Positions 44,400 through 52,907 of a stretch of DNA of 64,000 nucleotides are shown in pieces. The notes beneath the pieces were generated by a model. The model was not told the origin of the DNA. It did not search any database and saw nothing but the letters and a program-made list of their open reading frames with translations. Position numbers and translations under genes: made by a program. Origin of the DNA: Coriobacteriaceae bacterium (GTDB lineage: Bacteria; Actinomycetota; Coriobacteriia; Coriobacteriales; Coriobacteriaceae); NCBI GenBank assembly GCA_902364645.1, contig CABJEP010000010.1, forward strand, positions 23,275 through 87,274, given 5' to 3'. Numbering within the stretch: the first letter of the stretch is position 1; every line of letters begins with the position of its first letter.

Positions 44400-44897
44400 A
44401 TGGCTAAAGATTCCAGCTTCGACGTCGTGTCCGAGGTCAACATGCAAGAGGTCGACAACGCCTTTCAGCAGACCACGCGCGAGATTTCCCAGCGCTATGA
44501 CCTGAAGGATTCCGGCGCCACGATCGAGCTTTCGAAGGGCGACAAGCTCTTTACGATCAACGCCCCGGCTGACTTTGTCTCCAAGCAGATTATCGACGTG
44601 CTGAGCTCCAAGCTCATCAAGCGCGGTATCGACCTCAAGGCTGTCTCGTGGGATGCTCCGCAGGCGGCGTCGGGCGGCACCGTGCGCGTGCTCGGCCATA
44701 TCGTCGAGGGTATCGACCAGGCGACCGCCAAGAAGATCAATAAGGACATCAAGGACCAAAAGCTCAAGGTCAAGGTGACCATCGAGGCCGAGAAGCTGCG
44801 TGTTTCCTCCGCTTCGAAGGACGCGTTGCAGACCGTGATCCAGTTCCTGCGCGACCGGGACTACGGCCAGCCGCTGCAGTTCACCAACTACCGCTAA
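44400..44897 (+). CDS. yajQ: YajQ family nucleotide-binding protein
   Basis: 165-residue UPF0234 protein with two ferredoxin-like folds; start MAKDSSFDVVSEVNMQEVDNA and end RDRDYGQPLQFTNYR are diagnostic. Members bind RNA or nucleotides, and one (XC_3703) binds cyclic di-GMP; the role here is not predictable. AAAGGAAATATC precedes ATG 44400. Confidence 0.92.
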   Translation: MAKDSSFDVVSEVNMQEVDNAFQQTTREISQRYDLKDSGATIELSKGDKLFTINAPADFVSKQIIDVLSSKLIKRGIDLKAVSWDAPQAASGGTVRVLGHIVEGIDQATAKKINKDIKDQKLKVKVTIEAEKLRVSSASKDALQTVIQFLRDRDYGQPLQFTNYR

Positions 44898-44924
44898 TAT
44901 CATTCGAAAGGACTGCTCTCCAAC

Positions 44925-46274
44925 ATGGATACACCGTTGGGCTCCGTGCTCTACATCACCCTCGGGTGCGCTAAGAACGAGGTTGACACCGACCGCATGC
45001 GTTCTCTTTTGACCGCCGCAGGCTACGAGGAGGCATTCGACCCACAGGATGCCGATATCGCCATCGTCAATACATGCTCGTTCCTCGCCTCCGCAACGTC
45101 CGAGAGCATCGAGACCACGCTCGAGCTCGCCAACGAGGTTCAGGACGGCGTTCGTTCTTGTCCCATCGTCATGTGCGGCTGTGTGCCGTCGCGCTATGGC
45201 GACGACCTGCCCGATGAGCTGCCCGAGGTCGCTGCCTTTGTGAAGGCCGACGAGGAGGACGGCATCGTGGCGGTCATCGATGGCGTGCTGGGTGTCGAGC
45301 GTGAGATCGCTGCCTATATTCCGCAAGTCAAGCGCACCGTCGAGGGCGCTGTCGCCTACGTCAAGATCTCCGATGGCTGCAACCGCTTCTGCAGCTTCTG
45401 CATGATCCCCTATATTCGCGGTCGATATCATTCGCGCAATGCCGAGAGCATTATCTCCGAGGTACGCGACCTGGTTGCCGGCGGTGTGCGCGAGATCGTG
45501 CTGATCGGCCAGGACACGGGTATTTGGGGCACCGACTTTGCGGAAGAGGACGTCGCCGAGGGCTCGCCGCGCAATCTGGCGCAGCTGCTGCGCGCCGTCG
45601 CCGAGGCCGTGCGTCCGCAGAACGTCTGGGTCCGTGTGCTCTACCTGCAGCCCGAGGGCATGACTGACGAGCTCATTGAGACCATTCGTGATACGCCTGA
45701 GGTGCTGCCCTATATCGATATCCCCGTGCAGCACTGCGATGCTCGCATACTTAAGGCTATGCGCCGTTCCGGTTCGCGCCAGGAGCTCGAGGACCTGTTC
45801 CGCGATCTGCGTGAGCGCATCCCCGGCATCGTGATCCGTTCCACGGCCATGGTCGGCTTCCCGACCGAGACCGACGACGAGTTCCGCGACCTTATCGACT
45901 TTATGGACACCGTCGGCTTTGACTACACGAGCGTCTTTGCCTACTCGCAGGAGGAGGGCAGCCTGGCCGCCAAGATGGAGGGCCAGGTCGACGAAGAGGT
46001 CAAGCTCGAGCGCGCCCAGGAGGCCATGGACCTGGCCGAGTCGCTCGGTTTTGCTGCAACTGCCGCACATGTGGGCGAGCGCGCCCAGGTGATTGTCGAC
46101 GGTATCGAAGAGACCGAGGACGGCGCCGAGCTGATCGGACATGCCTGGTTCCAGGCGCCTGATTCCGATGGCGCGGTGCATCTGGATGCCAGCGAGGCAT
46201 CTGTGGGCGATATTCTGACGGTCGAGTTTACCGATAGCTTCTGCTATGAGCTTATCGGCCATGTTGTGGAGTAG
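44925..46274 (+). CDS. rimO: Ribosomal protein S12 methylthiotransferase RimO
   Basis: Radical SAM enzyme adding a methylthio group to an Asp of S12. 449 residues: MTTase domain with cysteines in TLGCAKNEVDTD, VNTCSF and CGCVPSRYG, radical SAM motif CNRFCSFC, and a TRAM domain at the end. GCAKNxVD distinguishes RimO from MiaB and MtaB. GAAAGGA precedes ATG 44925. pgsA follows nine bases later, a widespread order. Confidence 0.94.
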   Translation: MDTPLGSVLYITLGCAKNEVDTDRMRSLLTAAGYEEAFDPQDADIAIVNTCSFLASATSESIETTLELANEVQDGVRSCPIVMCGCVPSRYGDDLPDELPEVAAFVKADEEDGIVAVIDGVLGVEREIAAYIPQVKRTVEGAVAYVKISDGCNRFCSFCMIPYIRGRYHSRNAESIISEVRDLVAGGVREIVLIGQDTGIWGTDFAEEDVAEGSPRNLAQLLRAVAEAVRPQNVWVRVLYLQPEGMTDELIETIRDTPEVLPYIDIPVQHCDARILKAMRRSGSRQELEDLFRDLRERIPGIVIRSTAMVGFPTETDDEFRDLIDFMDTVGFDYTSVFAYSQEEGSLAAKMEGQVDEEVKLERAQEAMDLAESLGFAATAAHVGERAQVIVDGIEETEDGAELIGHAWFQAPDSDGAVHLDASEASVGDILTVEFTDSFCYELIGHVVE

Positions 46275-46283
46275 GAGAGCGTC

Positions 46284-46922
46284 GTGGCAAACGAGAGCAA
46301 TAAGGAACTGACGAGTGTTTGGACGCCCGCCAACATCGTGACGTGCGTTCGCATCGTCTTTATCCCGGTGTTCATGATCGTGTCGGCGCTTTCTCACACG
46401 AGTGTTGCCGGTACAGATTGGAGCACCTTCGACGGTCCGCTCGCCGCCGCTGCCTTCATCCTGTACGTCATCCTGTCGTGCACCGATAAGGTTGACGGCT
46501 ACCTGGCGCGCTCGCGCAACGAGATTACCGACTTCGGTAAATTCTTGGACCCCATCGCCGACAAGCTACTCGTGTTCTCGGCCTTGCTGCTGTTCTTGGA
46601 CTTTGGCGCCGTGTCGGTTTGGTCCGTGTTCATCATCTTGTTCCGCGAGCTGCTGGTAAGCGCCCTGCGCATGGTCGCGAGTGCCGCCGGCGTTGTCGTT
46701 GCGGCCGATAAGCTCGGCAAGTACAAGACGGCGACCACGATGGTCTCCATCTGCGGTTACCTGTGCGTCTTTGCGATGGCCGGCTTGAACCTTGGCCCGC
46801 TGGCGCTGACGCTCGGCATCTACTCGGTGTCGCGCTTCCTGTACGCCGTTGCCGTTGTCCTGACCGTTATCTCGGGCGTCCAGTACTTCTGGAACTGCCG
46901 CAAGATCGTCTTTTCGGTCTAG
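46284..46922 (+). CDS. pgsA: CDP-diacylglycerol-glycerol-3-phosphate 3-phosphatidyltransferase
   Basis: Makes phosphatidylglycerophosphate. 212 residues, multi-pass, with the CDP-alcohol phosphatidyltransferase signature D68, D71-G72, A75-R76, G85, D89 and D93 (TDKVDGYLAR then FGKFLDPIAD). GTG 46284. Position rimO-pgsA-cinA-recA is conserved across Gram-positives. Confidence 0.93.
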   Translation: MANESNKELTSVWTPANIVTCVRIVFIPVFMIVSALSHTSVAGTDWSTFDGPLAAAAFILYVILSCTDKVDGYLARSRNEITDFGKFLDPIADKLLVFSALLLFLDFGAVSVWSVFIILFRELLVSALRMVASAAGVVVAADKLGKYKTATTMVSICGYLCVFAMAGLNLGPLALTLGIYSVSRFLYAVAVVLTVISGVQYFWNCRKIVFSV

Positions 46923-46934
46923 GTCCTGGTGGGT

Positions 46935-47465
46935 ATGACGGACTCTTTTGAACAGATTTCCGCACATAACGAGGAGCTGGCGCGCGATATTGTCGAGCGC
47001 GCGAGCGCTCGGGGCGTGACGGTTTCGACGGCTGAGTCGCTGACAGCAGGTATGATCTCCTCGACGATTGCCGATATCCCGGGCGCCTCGGCGGTGCTGC
47101 GTGGCGGTGCGGTGACCTACTGCGATGAGATAAAGCATCGCGTTTTGGGTGTTGAGCAGGAGACGCTCGACCGCTATACCGCGGTGTCGCATCAGACCGC
47201 GCGCGAGATGGCGGCGCGTTCGCTGGAGCTGTATCAGAGCGATATTGCTGTGAGCGCAACGGGTTATGCCGGCCCCGGCGGCGGCACTGAGGACGATCCG
47301 GCTGGCACTTTCTATATTGGCTGGGCGTATCGCGCGGCTGATTGGGAAGTGCCGGTCGTGGACTCTGTGCGCTGCCACTATGAGGGCGACCGTTCGTGTG
47401 TTCGTGCCCATGCGGTCGCGGAGGCATTGGGACGCATTGCCCTTGTGCTCAACTCTATGGAATAG
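46935..47465 (+). CDS. CinA C-terminal domain protein (NMN deamidase, PncC-like)
   Basis: 176 residues corresponding to the CinA C-terminal amidohydrolase only; the N-terminal MoaB-like domain of full CinA is absent. Motifs STAESLTAGMISSTIADIPG, GGAVTYCDEIKHRVLGV and SATGYAGPGGGT are typical. Such proteins deamidate nicotinamide mononucleotide. GTG 46929 is an in-frame alternative start. Full-length cinA is often next to recA and competence-linked, so this short form may keep only the NAD-salvage role. Confidence 0.87.
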   Translation: MTDSFEQISAHNEELARDIVERASARGVTVSTAESLTAGMISSTIADIPGASAVLRGGAVTYCDEIKHRVLGVEQETLDRYTAVSHQTAREMAARSLELYQSDIAVSATGYAGPGGGTEDDPAGTFYIGWAYRAADWEVPVVDSVRCHYEGDRSCVRAHAVAEALGRIALVLNSME

Positions 47466-47473
47466 ACGTGTTT

Positions 47474-47518
47474 TCAGGGGCCTTAGGGCCACTTAATTGT
47501 GGAGATAGGGACCCCTGA
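47474..47518 (+). terminator. Hairpin after the cinA-like gene
   Basis: TCAGGGG pairs with CCCCTGA across a 31-nt loop that contains CCAC-TTAATT-GTGG. No clear T-tract, so termination is uncertain. Confidence 0.4.
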
Positions 47519-47593
47519 CGAATTTAGCGTTTGCGCTGGTTATAGGTGTATTCTTGCCTTCCTTGTTCTTATTCGGCCCTTTGTGGTCAAGCA

Positions 47594-47637
47594 TTTGGTC
47601 AGTGTTTGGTCGGCGTTTGGTTGGGTTTTGGAAAGAC
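47594..47637 (+). repeat. Four 11-bp phased repeats upstream of recA
   Basis: TTTGGTCAGTG, TTTGGTCGGCG, TTTGGTTGGGT and TTTGGAAAGAC follow each other without gaps, so TTTGG recurs exactly every 11 bp. They lie 27 bp upstream of the recA -35, on one DNA face, as expected for an activator array or intrinsic bend. Confidence 0.6.
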
Positions 47638-47663
47638 TGCCTGCATATGATTGGCCTGAACGG

Positions 47664-47692
47664 TTGACCACGAACAGCCGTTCGTTTATTAT
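47664..47692 (+). promoter_or_regulatory. recA promoter with a perfect SOS box in the spacer
   Basis: TTGACC (47664-47669), 17-bp spacer, TATTAT (47687-47692). The spacer holds CGAACAGCCGTTCG (47671-47684), a perfect CGAACnnnnGTTCG LexA site, so bound LexA would block RNA polymerase directly. Confidence 0.85.
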
Positions 47693-47722
47693 CGATGCAG
47701 GTTGTTAAGAGGAGGGCTATTC

Positions 47723-48871
47723 ATGGCCAAGAATTCAGGTCCCGTACGTACCGTTCATGCACCCACGACGGGTAAAGAGCGCGAAGAGATGATCGCCACC
47801 ACCAAGGCCGAGATCGAGAAGAAGTTCGGTCAAGGCTCCATCATGAGGTATGGTGACGGCGGCCCCGAGCTCGAGGTCGAGGCCATTCCCACGGGCGCTC
47901 TGGCCCTCGATGCCGCTCTGGGTATCGGCGGTGTGCCGCGCGGCCGTATCGTCGAGATTTACGGTCCTGAGTCCTCCGGTAAGACGACGCTTTCGCTCGA
48001 GATCCTGGCCGAAGCCCAGGCAATGGGTGGCGTGGTGGCATTTATCGATGCCGAGCACGCGCTCGATCCCACGTATGCCGCGCGCATTGGCGTGGATATC
48101 GACGAGGTACTGATTTCCCAGCCTGATACGGGTGAGCAGGCGCTCGAGATTGTTGACATGCTCGTGCGTTCCGGCGCCATCGATGCCATCGTCGTCGACT
48201 CCGTCGCCGCGCTGACCCCGCGTGCCGAGATCGAGGGAGAGATCGGCGATACCACGGTCGGATTGCAAGCTCGTCTGATGAGTCAGGCGCTCCGCAAGCT
48301 CGCCGGCTCGCTGTCCAAGTCCAACACGACATGCATCTTCATTAACCAGCTGCGAGAGAAGATCGGCGTCATGTTCGGCAACCCCGAGACCACGACGGGC
48401 GGCCGCGCCCTTAAGTTCTTCTCTTCGGTGCGTATCGACATTCGCCGCATCGACAGCATTAAGCTTAAGGATGAAGTTATCGGTAACCGCGTGCGCGCCA
48501 AGGTCGTTAAGAACAAGGTGGCAGCTCCGTTCCGTTCTGCTGAGTTCGACATCATGTACGGTACGGGCATCTCTAAGGAGGGCTCGATTCTGGACATGGC
48601 TGTCGAGTGCGGCATTTGCAAGAAGATGGGCTCCTGGTTTGCCTATGGCGAGGACAAGCTCGGCAACGGTCGCGAGGCCGCCAAGGCGTTCCTGCGCGAA
48701 CACCCTGATTGCGCCGACGAGATTGAGCATAAGGTCCGCCTTGCCTGCGGGCTTGAGTTTGACGACGATGCTCCATCCGAGGTCGAGCTGACCGATCAGC
48801 CTGCGCCTGAGGAGTTTGACGAGCTTTACGCCATCGATGGTTCCGCCATGCTCGATGATGACGACGAGTAG
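47723..48871 (+). CDS. recA: Recombinase RecA
   Basis: Strand-exchange protein and LexA co-protease. 382 residues, P-loop GPESSGKTT (81-89), [26 protein letters not shown] and the L2/loop region [20 protein letters not shown]. The acidic C-terminal tail is longer than average ([16 protein letters not shown]...DDDDE). ATG 47723 has AGAGGAGG eight bases upstream; the leader is short, about 25 nt. SOS-controlled by the box in its promoter. recX follows 11 bases after the stop. Confidence 0.97.
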   Translation: MAKNSGPVRTVHAPTTGKEREEMIATTKAEIEKKFGQGSIMRYGDGGPELEVEAIPTGALALDAALGIGGVPRGRIVEIYGPESSGKTTLSLEILAEAQAMGGVVAFIDAEHALDPTYAARIGVDIDEVLISQPDTGEQALEIVDMLVRSGAIDAIVVDSVAALTPRAEIEGEIGDTTVGLQARLMSQALRKLAGSLSKSNTTCIFINQLREKIGVMFGNPETTTGGRALKFFSSVRIDIRRIDSIKLKDEVIGNRVRAKVVKNKVAAPFRSAEFDIMYGTGISKEGSILDMAVECGICKKMGSWFAYGEDKLGNGREAAKAFLREHPDCADEIEHKVRLACGLEFDDDAPSEVELTDQPAPEEFDELYAIDGSAMLDDDDE

Positions 48872-48882
48872 CGGTTACGCTC

Positions 48883-49575
48883 ATGTCGTATACGGTGACC
48901 GAGGCCACGGTCGTCTTTCCCGATAAGAAGGCGGCCTCCTCGTTCTCGAGCGGGTATGCGTCCAAAAAGCCTTGCGCACATATCGATTGTGAGCTTGAGG
49001 GCGGTTTTGAGCGGTCCATTTGGATTCCCGTGCGGGTCGCGCGCCTGTATGTCAAAAACCGCCCCGATCTTCCCTGTGATTGGGACAACTTTCGTGAGGC
49101 GGTGCAGCTCGTCGAGCGTAAATGTGCACTTACCATGGTGACCGAGATGTTATCGCGCCGCGACCATGCGACGGGCGAGGTCCGTGACAAGCTGGCTCGC
49201 TACGGCTTTCACCAGACCGCGATCGATTTCGCCGTCGAGCGCGCCACCGAGTATCGCTTTTTAGACGAGAACCGCTTTTGCTCGTACTTTATCGAGGAGC
49301 GCAAGCGGCGCGGTTGGGGACAGCGCAAAATCGAGACCGAGCTCAAGCGCCGTCATGTCGTGCTCGATGACATTCCCGGTTATCCCGAGGATTATTTTGC
49401 CGTCGAAGACGATTTGGCGCGTGCGTCAGCCCTGCTCGCCAAGCGGCGTGTTCCAGAGACGCGCGGATTCGAAAAACTGGTTCGGTTTTTGATGGGCAAG
49501 GGCTTCTCGTATCATATCGCCGCCGATGCCGTTAAGGCACGTCTCGATGCCGAACGCGAGGAATGTGCGGTTTAG
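48883..49575 (+). CDS. recX: Regulatory protein RecX
   Basis: Modulator of RecA filaments. 230 residues with three-helix RecX repeats, for example LSRRDHATGEVRDKLARYGF and DENRFCSYFIEERKRRGWGQRKIETELKRR. The N-terminal 70 residues are less conserved. Immediately downstream of recA, the usual arrangement, and presumably induced with it. Confidence 0.88.
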   Translation: MSYTVTEATVVFPDKKAASSFSSGYASKKPCAHIDCELEGGFERSIWIPVRVARLYVKNRPDLPCDWDNFREAVQLVERKCALTMVTEMLSRRDHATGEVRDKLARYGFHQTAIDFAVERATEYRFLDENRFCSYFIEERKRRGWGQRKIETELKRRHVVLDDIPGYPEDYFAVEDDLARASALLAKRRVPETRGFEKLVRFLMGKGFSYHIAADAVKARLDAEREECAV

Positions 49576-49637
49576 GCGTATGCGTTTTGTGGCCCTGCCG
49601 CTCACCGTGTTTTAGCCGCCGTGTTGGGGGCATTTAT

Positions 49638-49666
49638 TTGACAGTTGTTGTGGTTCAACGTACGAT
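49638..49666 (+). promoter_or_regulatory. rny promoter
   Basis: TTGACA (49638-49643), 17-bp spacer and TACGAT (49661-49666). It implies a leader of about 160 nt before rny. Confidence 0.7.
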
Positions 49667-49771
49667 AAACAGCGTCATTTGCTTTGTGATATGTGCTCAT
49701 CTGTGATGAGTTTGTTTATATGTTTATCTGTATCCGACCCGCATAAGCTGCGCCCATATTACTCAAATGTC

Positions 49772-49802
49772 GCGAGCCGTTCGTAAGGACGGTTCGCTTT
49801 GT
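49772..49802 (+). terminator. Hairpin in the rny leader, possible attenuator
   Basis: GCGAGCCGT pairs with ACGGTTCGC (one G-U) around TCGTAAGG, followed by TTTGTTG, 30 bases before the rny start. Confidence 0.45.
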
Positions 49803-49832
49803 TGTGTAACGAATCCATAAAAAGGAGTGAGC

Positions 49833-51383
49833 ATGCCTATCATCGCAGCGCTCGTTGGCATCGTTTTGGGTGCCATCGCCGCCATTGCCTACATGCGCAC
49901 CGCCAAGCAGGGTAGTCTTCACGAGGCCGACGAAAAAATCCAGTCGGCACACGCACAGGCTGAGTCCCTGATCGGTGATGCTAAGCGTCAGGCCGAGACC
50001 CTCAAAAAAGAGGCTCTGCTCGAGGCTAAAGAGGAGATCATCAAGAACAAGCAGGCCGCCGAGGCCGAGGACAAGCAGCGTAAGAACGAGATTCGTACGC
50101 TCGAGAACCGCGTGATGCAGCGCGAGGAATCCCTCGATCGCCGCAACGACGCTCTCGACAAGCGCGAGCATCAGCTGTCCAGCCAGGCCGGTCAGGTCGA
50201 GAAGCGCTCCCGTGAGCTCGAGGAGCTCTGCGCAAAGCAGACCTCCGAGCTCGAGCGTATCGCCGACCTTACCCGCGAGGACGCCCACAAGGAGCTCCTC
50301 GATAAGGTTCGCGGCGAAGTCACCCACGAGGCCGCCACGATCATTCGCGAGTCCGAGCAGCAGGTTCGCGCCGAGTGCCACAAGACCGCCCAGGAGATTC
50401 TGTCTCTGGCGATTCAGCGCTGCGCTGCCGACCACACTGCCGAGGTCACCGTTACCTCCGTGCACATTCCCTCTGATGACCTCAAGGGCCGTATCATCGG
50501 TCGCGAGGGTCGCAACATCCGGACCTTCGAGCAGGTTTCCGGCGTCAACCTTGTGATCGATGACACGCCCGAGACAGTCGTTCTTTCGAGCTTCGACCCG
50601 GTCCGTCGTGAGACCGCCCGTGTCGCCCTCGAGAACCTCATCGCCGACGGCCGCATTCACCCTGCCCGTATCGAGGAGATGTATCACAAGGCCGCCGACC
50701 TGGTTCAGCAGCGCGTGCGCGAGGCTGGCGAGCAGGCTGCCTTCGATACCGGCATCCACGATCTGCACCCCGAGATCGTCAAGACCCTTGGTGCCCTGCG
50801 CTACCGTACCTCGTTTGGTCAGAACGTGCTTCAGCATTCCCTCGAGGTCTCTGATCTGTGCGGCGTGATGGCTTCCGAGCTTGGCCTGGACGTTGTGACC
50901 GCCAAGCGCGCCGGCCTGCTTCATGACCTGGGCAAGGCAATCGACCACGACGTCGAGGGCCCGCATGCCGTCATCGGCGCCGAGCTGGCCCGCCGTTATG
51001 GCGAGAAGCCCGTTATCGTCCACGCTATTGAGGCTCACCATGCCGATGTCGACCCCAACACGGTACTCGATGTCCTGGTGCAGGCCGCTGATGCTGTCTC
51101 TGCCTCTCGCCCCGGTGCCCGTCGCGAGTCTGCCGAGAACTACATCAAGCGTCTTGAGAAGCTCGAGGAGATCGCCAACTCCCATGACGGCGTCGAACGT
51201 ACCTATGCCATGCAGGCCGGTCGCGAGGTCCACGTCATGGTCCAGCCGGACAAGATTTCCGATGCCCAGTCCACGGTTCTGGCTCACGATATCGCCCATC
51301 AGATCGAGGAAGAGATGGAGTATCCCGGTCAGGTGCGCGTCGTCGTGATTCGCGAGAGCCGCGCTGTCGATATCGCTAAATAA
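49833..51383 (+). CDS. rny: Ribonuclease Y
   Basis: Membrane-anchored endoribonuclease starting mRNA decay. 516 residues: N-terminal membrane helix ([19 protein letters not shown]), a long coiled coil (about 25-200), KH domain ([16 protein letters not shown]), HD catalytic domain with [15 protein letters not shown], and a C-terminal domain. AAAAGGAG is five bases before ATG 49833; the GTG at 49827 overlaps it. It heads a unit with the GHKL ATPase and probably spoVS. Confidence 0.96.
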   Translation: MPIIAALVGIVLGAIAAIAYMRTAKQGSLHEADEKIQSAHAQAESLIGDAKRQAETLKKEALLEAKEEIIKNKQAAEAEDKQRKNEIRTLENRVMQREESLDRRNDALDKREHQLSSQAGQVEKRSRELEELCAKQTSELERIADLTREDAHKELLDKVRGEVTHEAATIIRESEQQVRAECHKTAQEILSLAIQRCAADHTAEVTVTSVHIPSDDLKGRIIGREGRNIRTFEQVSGVNLVIDDTPETVVLSSFDPVRRETARVALENLIADGRIHPARIEEMYHKAADLVQQRVREAGEQAAFDTGIHDLHPEIVKTLGALRYRTSFGQNVLQHSLEVSDLCGVMASELGLDVVTAKRAGLLHDLGKAIDHDVEGPHAVIGAELARRYGEKPVIVHAIEAHHADVDPNTVLDVLVQAADAVSASRPGARRESAENYIKRLEKLEEIANSHDGVERTYAMQAGREVHVMVQPDKISDAQSTVLAHDIAHQIEEEMEYPGQVRVVVIRESRAVDIAK

Positions 51384-51384
51384 C

Positions 51385-52470
51385 ATGAGCGACGCGAACG
51401 AGCTCATCTCATTTATCGCGTCGATGTCGGGGGAGGGCAACCTTCGCGTCGAGGAGAACCTTGGCGAGGGGTATGTCCGCCTCCGCGTTTCGGAGGCCGA
51501 GCGGCGCCAGGCTAAGCACGACATTCAGCATGTCGAGGACATCGTCATCGAAATGCTCCGTAATGCTCGCGATGCCGGCGCCGACAAGGTCTATCTCGCC
51601 ACGACCAAGGAAGATGGCGTCCGCACGCTTGTCTTTCTGGATAACGGTTCGGGCGTTCCGCAGGATATGCAAGAGCGAATCTTTGATGCCCGCGTTACCT
51701 CCAAGCTCGAGAGCATGAAGATGGACCGTTGGGGCGTTCACGGTCGTGGCATGGCATTGTTTTCGATTAAGCAGAACACCGACGAGGCCCGTGTGGTCAC
51801 GTCCGGCGTCGATCTTGGTTCAGCCTTCAAGGTGAGCGTTGCGGCCGACCGCCTCAGTGAGCGTGCCGATCAGTCCAGCTGGCCCCAGGCCGTCAAGGAT
51901 GAGGACGGACGTTATGTCTGCGCTCGCGGTCCACATAATATTATTCGCGCTGCTTGTGAGTTTGCGCTCGAGGAGTTGCGTGGTTGCGATGTCTATCTTG
52001 GTTCTCCGTCTGAGATTGCCGCGACCCTTTATGCTCAGGCGTCAAGTCGGCTCGATACGTCTCGTCTCCTGTTCATTGATGACGAGAGCGAGCTTCCGGT
52101 TGTCGATCGTTTAGGCCTTGCTTCTGATGCCGAGGACTTTATCCGTATTTGTTCGGGTTTGGGTCTTGAGATGTCCGAGCGCACGGCCCATCGCATTTTG
52201 GCAGGGCAGATTAAGCCCGTTCGCGGTGTGACCGCGCGTCTGCTGCGCGAGCGTGATTCGTCCTCGCATGCGCCGGCTCCTGTCGATCTCGCGAAGGATC
52301 GTCGCGGGCTACGTATTGCCAAGGATGACATGGCACAGTTTTCGCGCGCTGTGGAACGCGACTTTAATGACCTTGCCGCCCGGTACTATCTCAACCTTTG
52401 CGGCGACCCAAAGATCCGTGTTTCGCGTGATCGAATCACCGTGACCTTTGATCTTGCCAAAGAGGAATAG
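51385..52470 (+). CDS. Uncharacterised GHKL-fold ATPase between rny and spoVS
   Basis: 361 residues. A histidine-kinase/Hsp90/MutL-type ATP site is clear: N box with E56 and N60 (EMLRNARDAGAD), G1 box FLDNGSGVP (86-92) and G2 box WGVHGRGMALF (117-125). No HisKA, receiver, membrane or MutL C-terminal domain is visible; the C-terminal half (about 200-361) is unfamiliar, with a late VRGVTARLLRERDSS segment and a KIRVSRDRITVTF strand. It starts one base after the rny stop, so it is co-translated with RNase Y. I do not recognise a named function; MutL-like or MORC-like ATPase roles are possible. Confidence 0.8.
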   Translation: MSDANELISFIASMSGEGNLRVEENLGEGYVRLRVSEAERRQAKHDIQHVEDIVIEMLRNARDAGADKVYLATTKEDGVRTLVFLDNGSGVPQDMQERIFDARVTSKLESMKMDRWGVHGRGMALFSIKQNTDEARVVTSGVDLGSAFKVSVAADRLSERADQSSWPQAVKDEDGRYVCARGPHNIIRAACEFALEELRGCDVYLGSPSEIAATLYAQASSRLDTSRLLFIDDESELPVVDRLGLASDAEDFIRICSGLGLEMSERTAHRILAGQIKPVRGVTARLLRERDSSSHAPAPVDLAKDRRGLRIAKDDMAQFSRAVERDFNDLAARYYLNLCGDPKIRVSRDRITVTFDLAKEE

Positions 52471-52476
52471 TGCCTT

Positions 52477-52498
52477 TACCGAGTCCACTCGGTACGAT
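52477..52498 (+). promoter_or_regulatory. Operator-like dyad and -10 upstream of spoVS
   Basis: TACCGAGT-CC-ACTCGGTA (52477-52494) is a perfect 8-bp dyad with a 2-bp centre, overlapping TACGAT (52493-52498), a likely -10. The usual -35 position shows no consensus. Confidence 0.5.
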
Positions 52499-52544
52499 AC
52501 AGTTATTGCAGTTAAAACGTACTTTTAAATGCAGGAGTTTCTTC

Positions 52545-52862
52545 ATGGATTGCCTGAAGGTATCAAGCAAATCATCGCCCGCGTCCGTTGCCGGCGCCAT
52601 CGCCGGCATGGTCAAGGATGGTGTACCCGTCAACATCCAGTGTGTCGGCGCCGGTGCCGTCAACCAGGCCATTAAGGCCGTTGCTATCGCGCGCGGTTTT
52701 TTGATTCCAACCGGTTTTGATATTTCCTGCGCGCCCGTGTTCTCCGACATCCTCATTAACGGGGAGTCGCGCACGGCCATCCGCCTTTCTATCTACGTTC
52801 ACCAGATCAATCGAGCTGCTATGGATAACGTCGTCATGGATGATGTTAAGCCTGTGGCATAG
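52545..52862 (+). CDS. spoVS: Stage V sporulation protein S (SpoVS) homologue
   Basis: Alba-fold protein of 105 residues. The family core is intact: MDCLKVSSKSSPASVAGAIAG, then GAGAVNQAIKAVAIARGF and INGESRTAIRLSIYV. It carries about 20 extra C-terminal residues beyond the usual 86. SpoVS affects sporulation in Bacillus but is widespread in non-sporulating bacteria, where it is probably a nucleic-acid-binding regulator. ATG 52545 has AGGAG seven bases upstream; the open frame before it lacks one. Its own promoter dyad suggests separate control. Confidence 0.9.
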   Translation: MDCLKVSSKSSPASVAGAIAGMVKDGVPVNIQCVGAGAVNQAIKAVAIARGFLIPTGFDISCAPVFSDILINGESRTAIRLSIYVHQINRAAMDNVVMDDVKPVA

Positions 52863-52907
52863 CTTCTGCTTGCCTCGTTTCGCTCCCCATCGTTAGGACT
52901 TATGCAC

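Noticed and set aside
46935..47465. cinA-like gene as a truncated pseudogene
   Set aside because: The single-domain form is a normal family member; the start has no relic of a MoaB-like domain upstream, where pgsA ends a few bases away.
47594..47637. CRISPR array upstream of recA
   Set aside because: The 11-bp tandem units have no spacers and are far too short; there are no cas genes.
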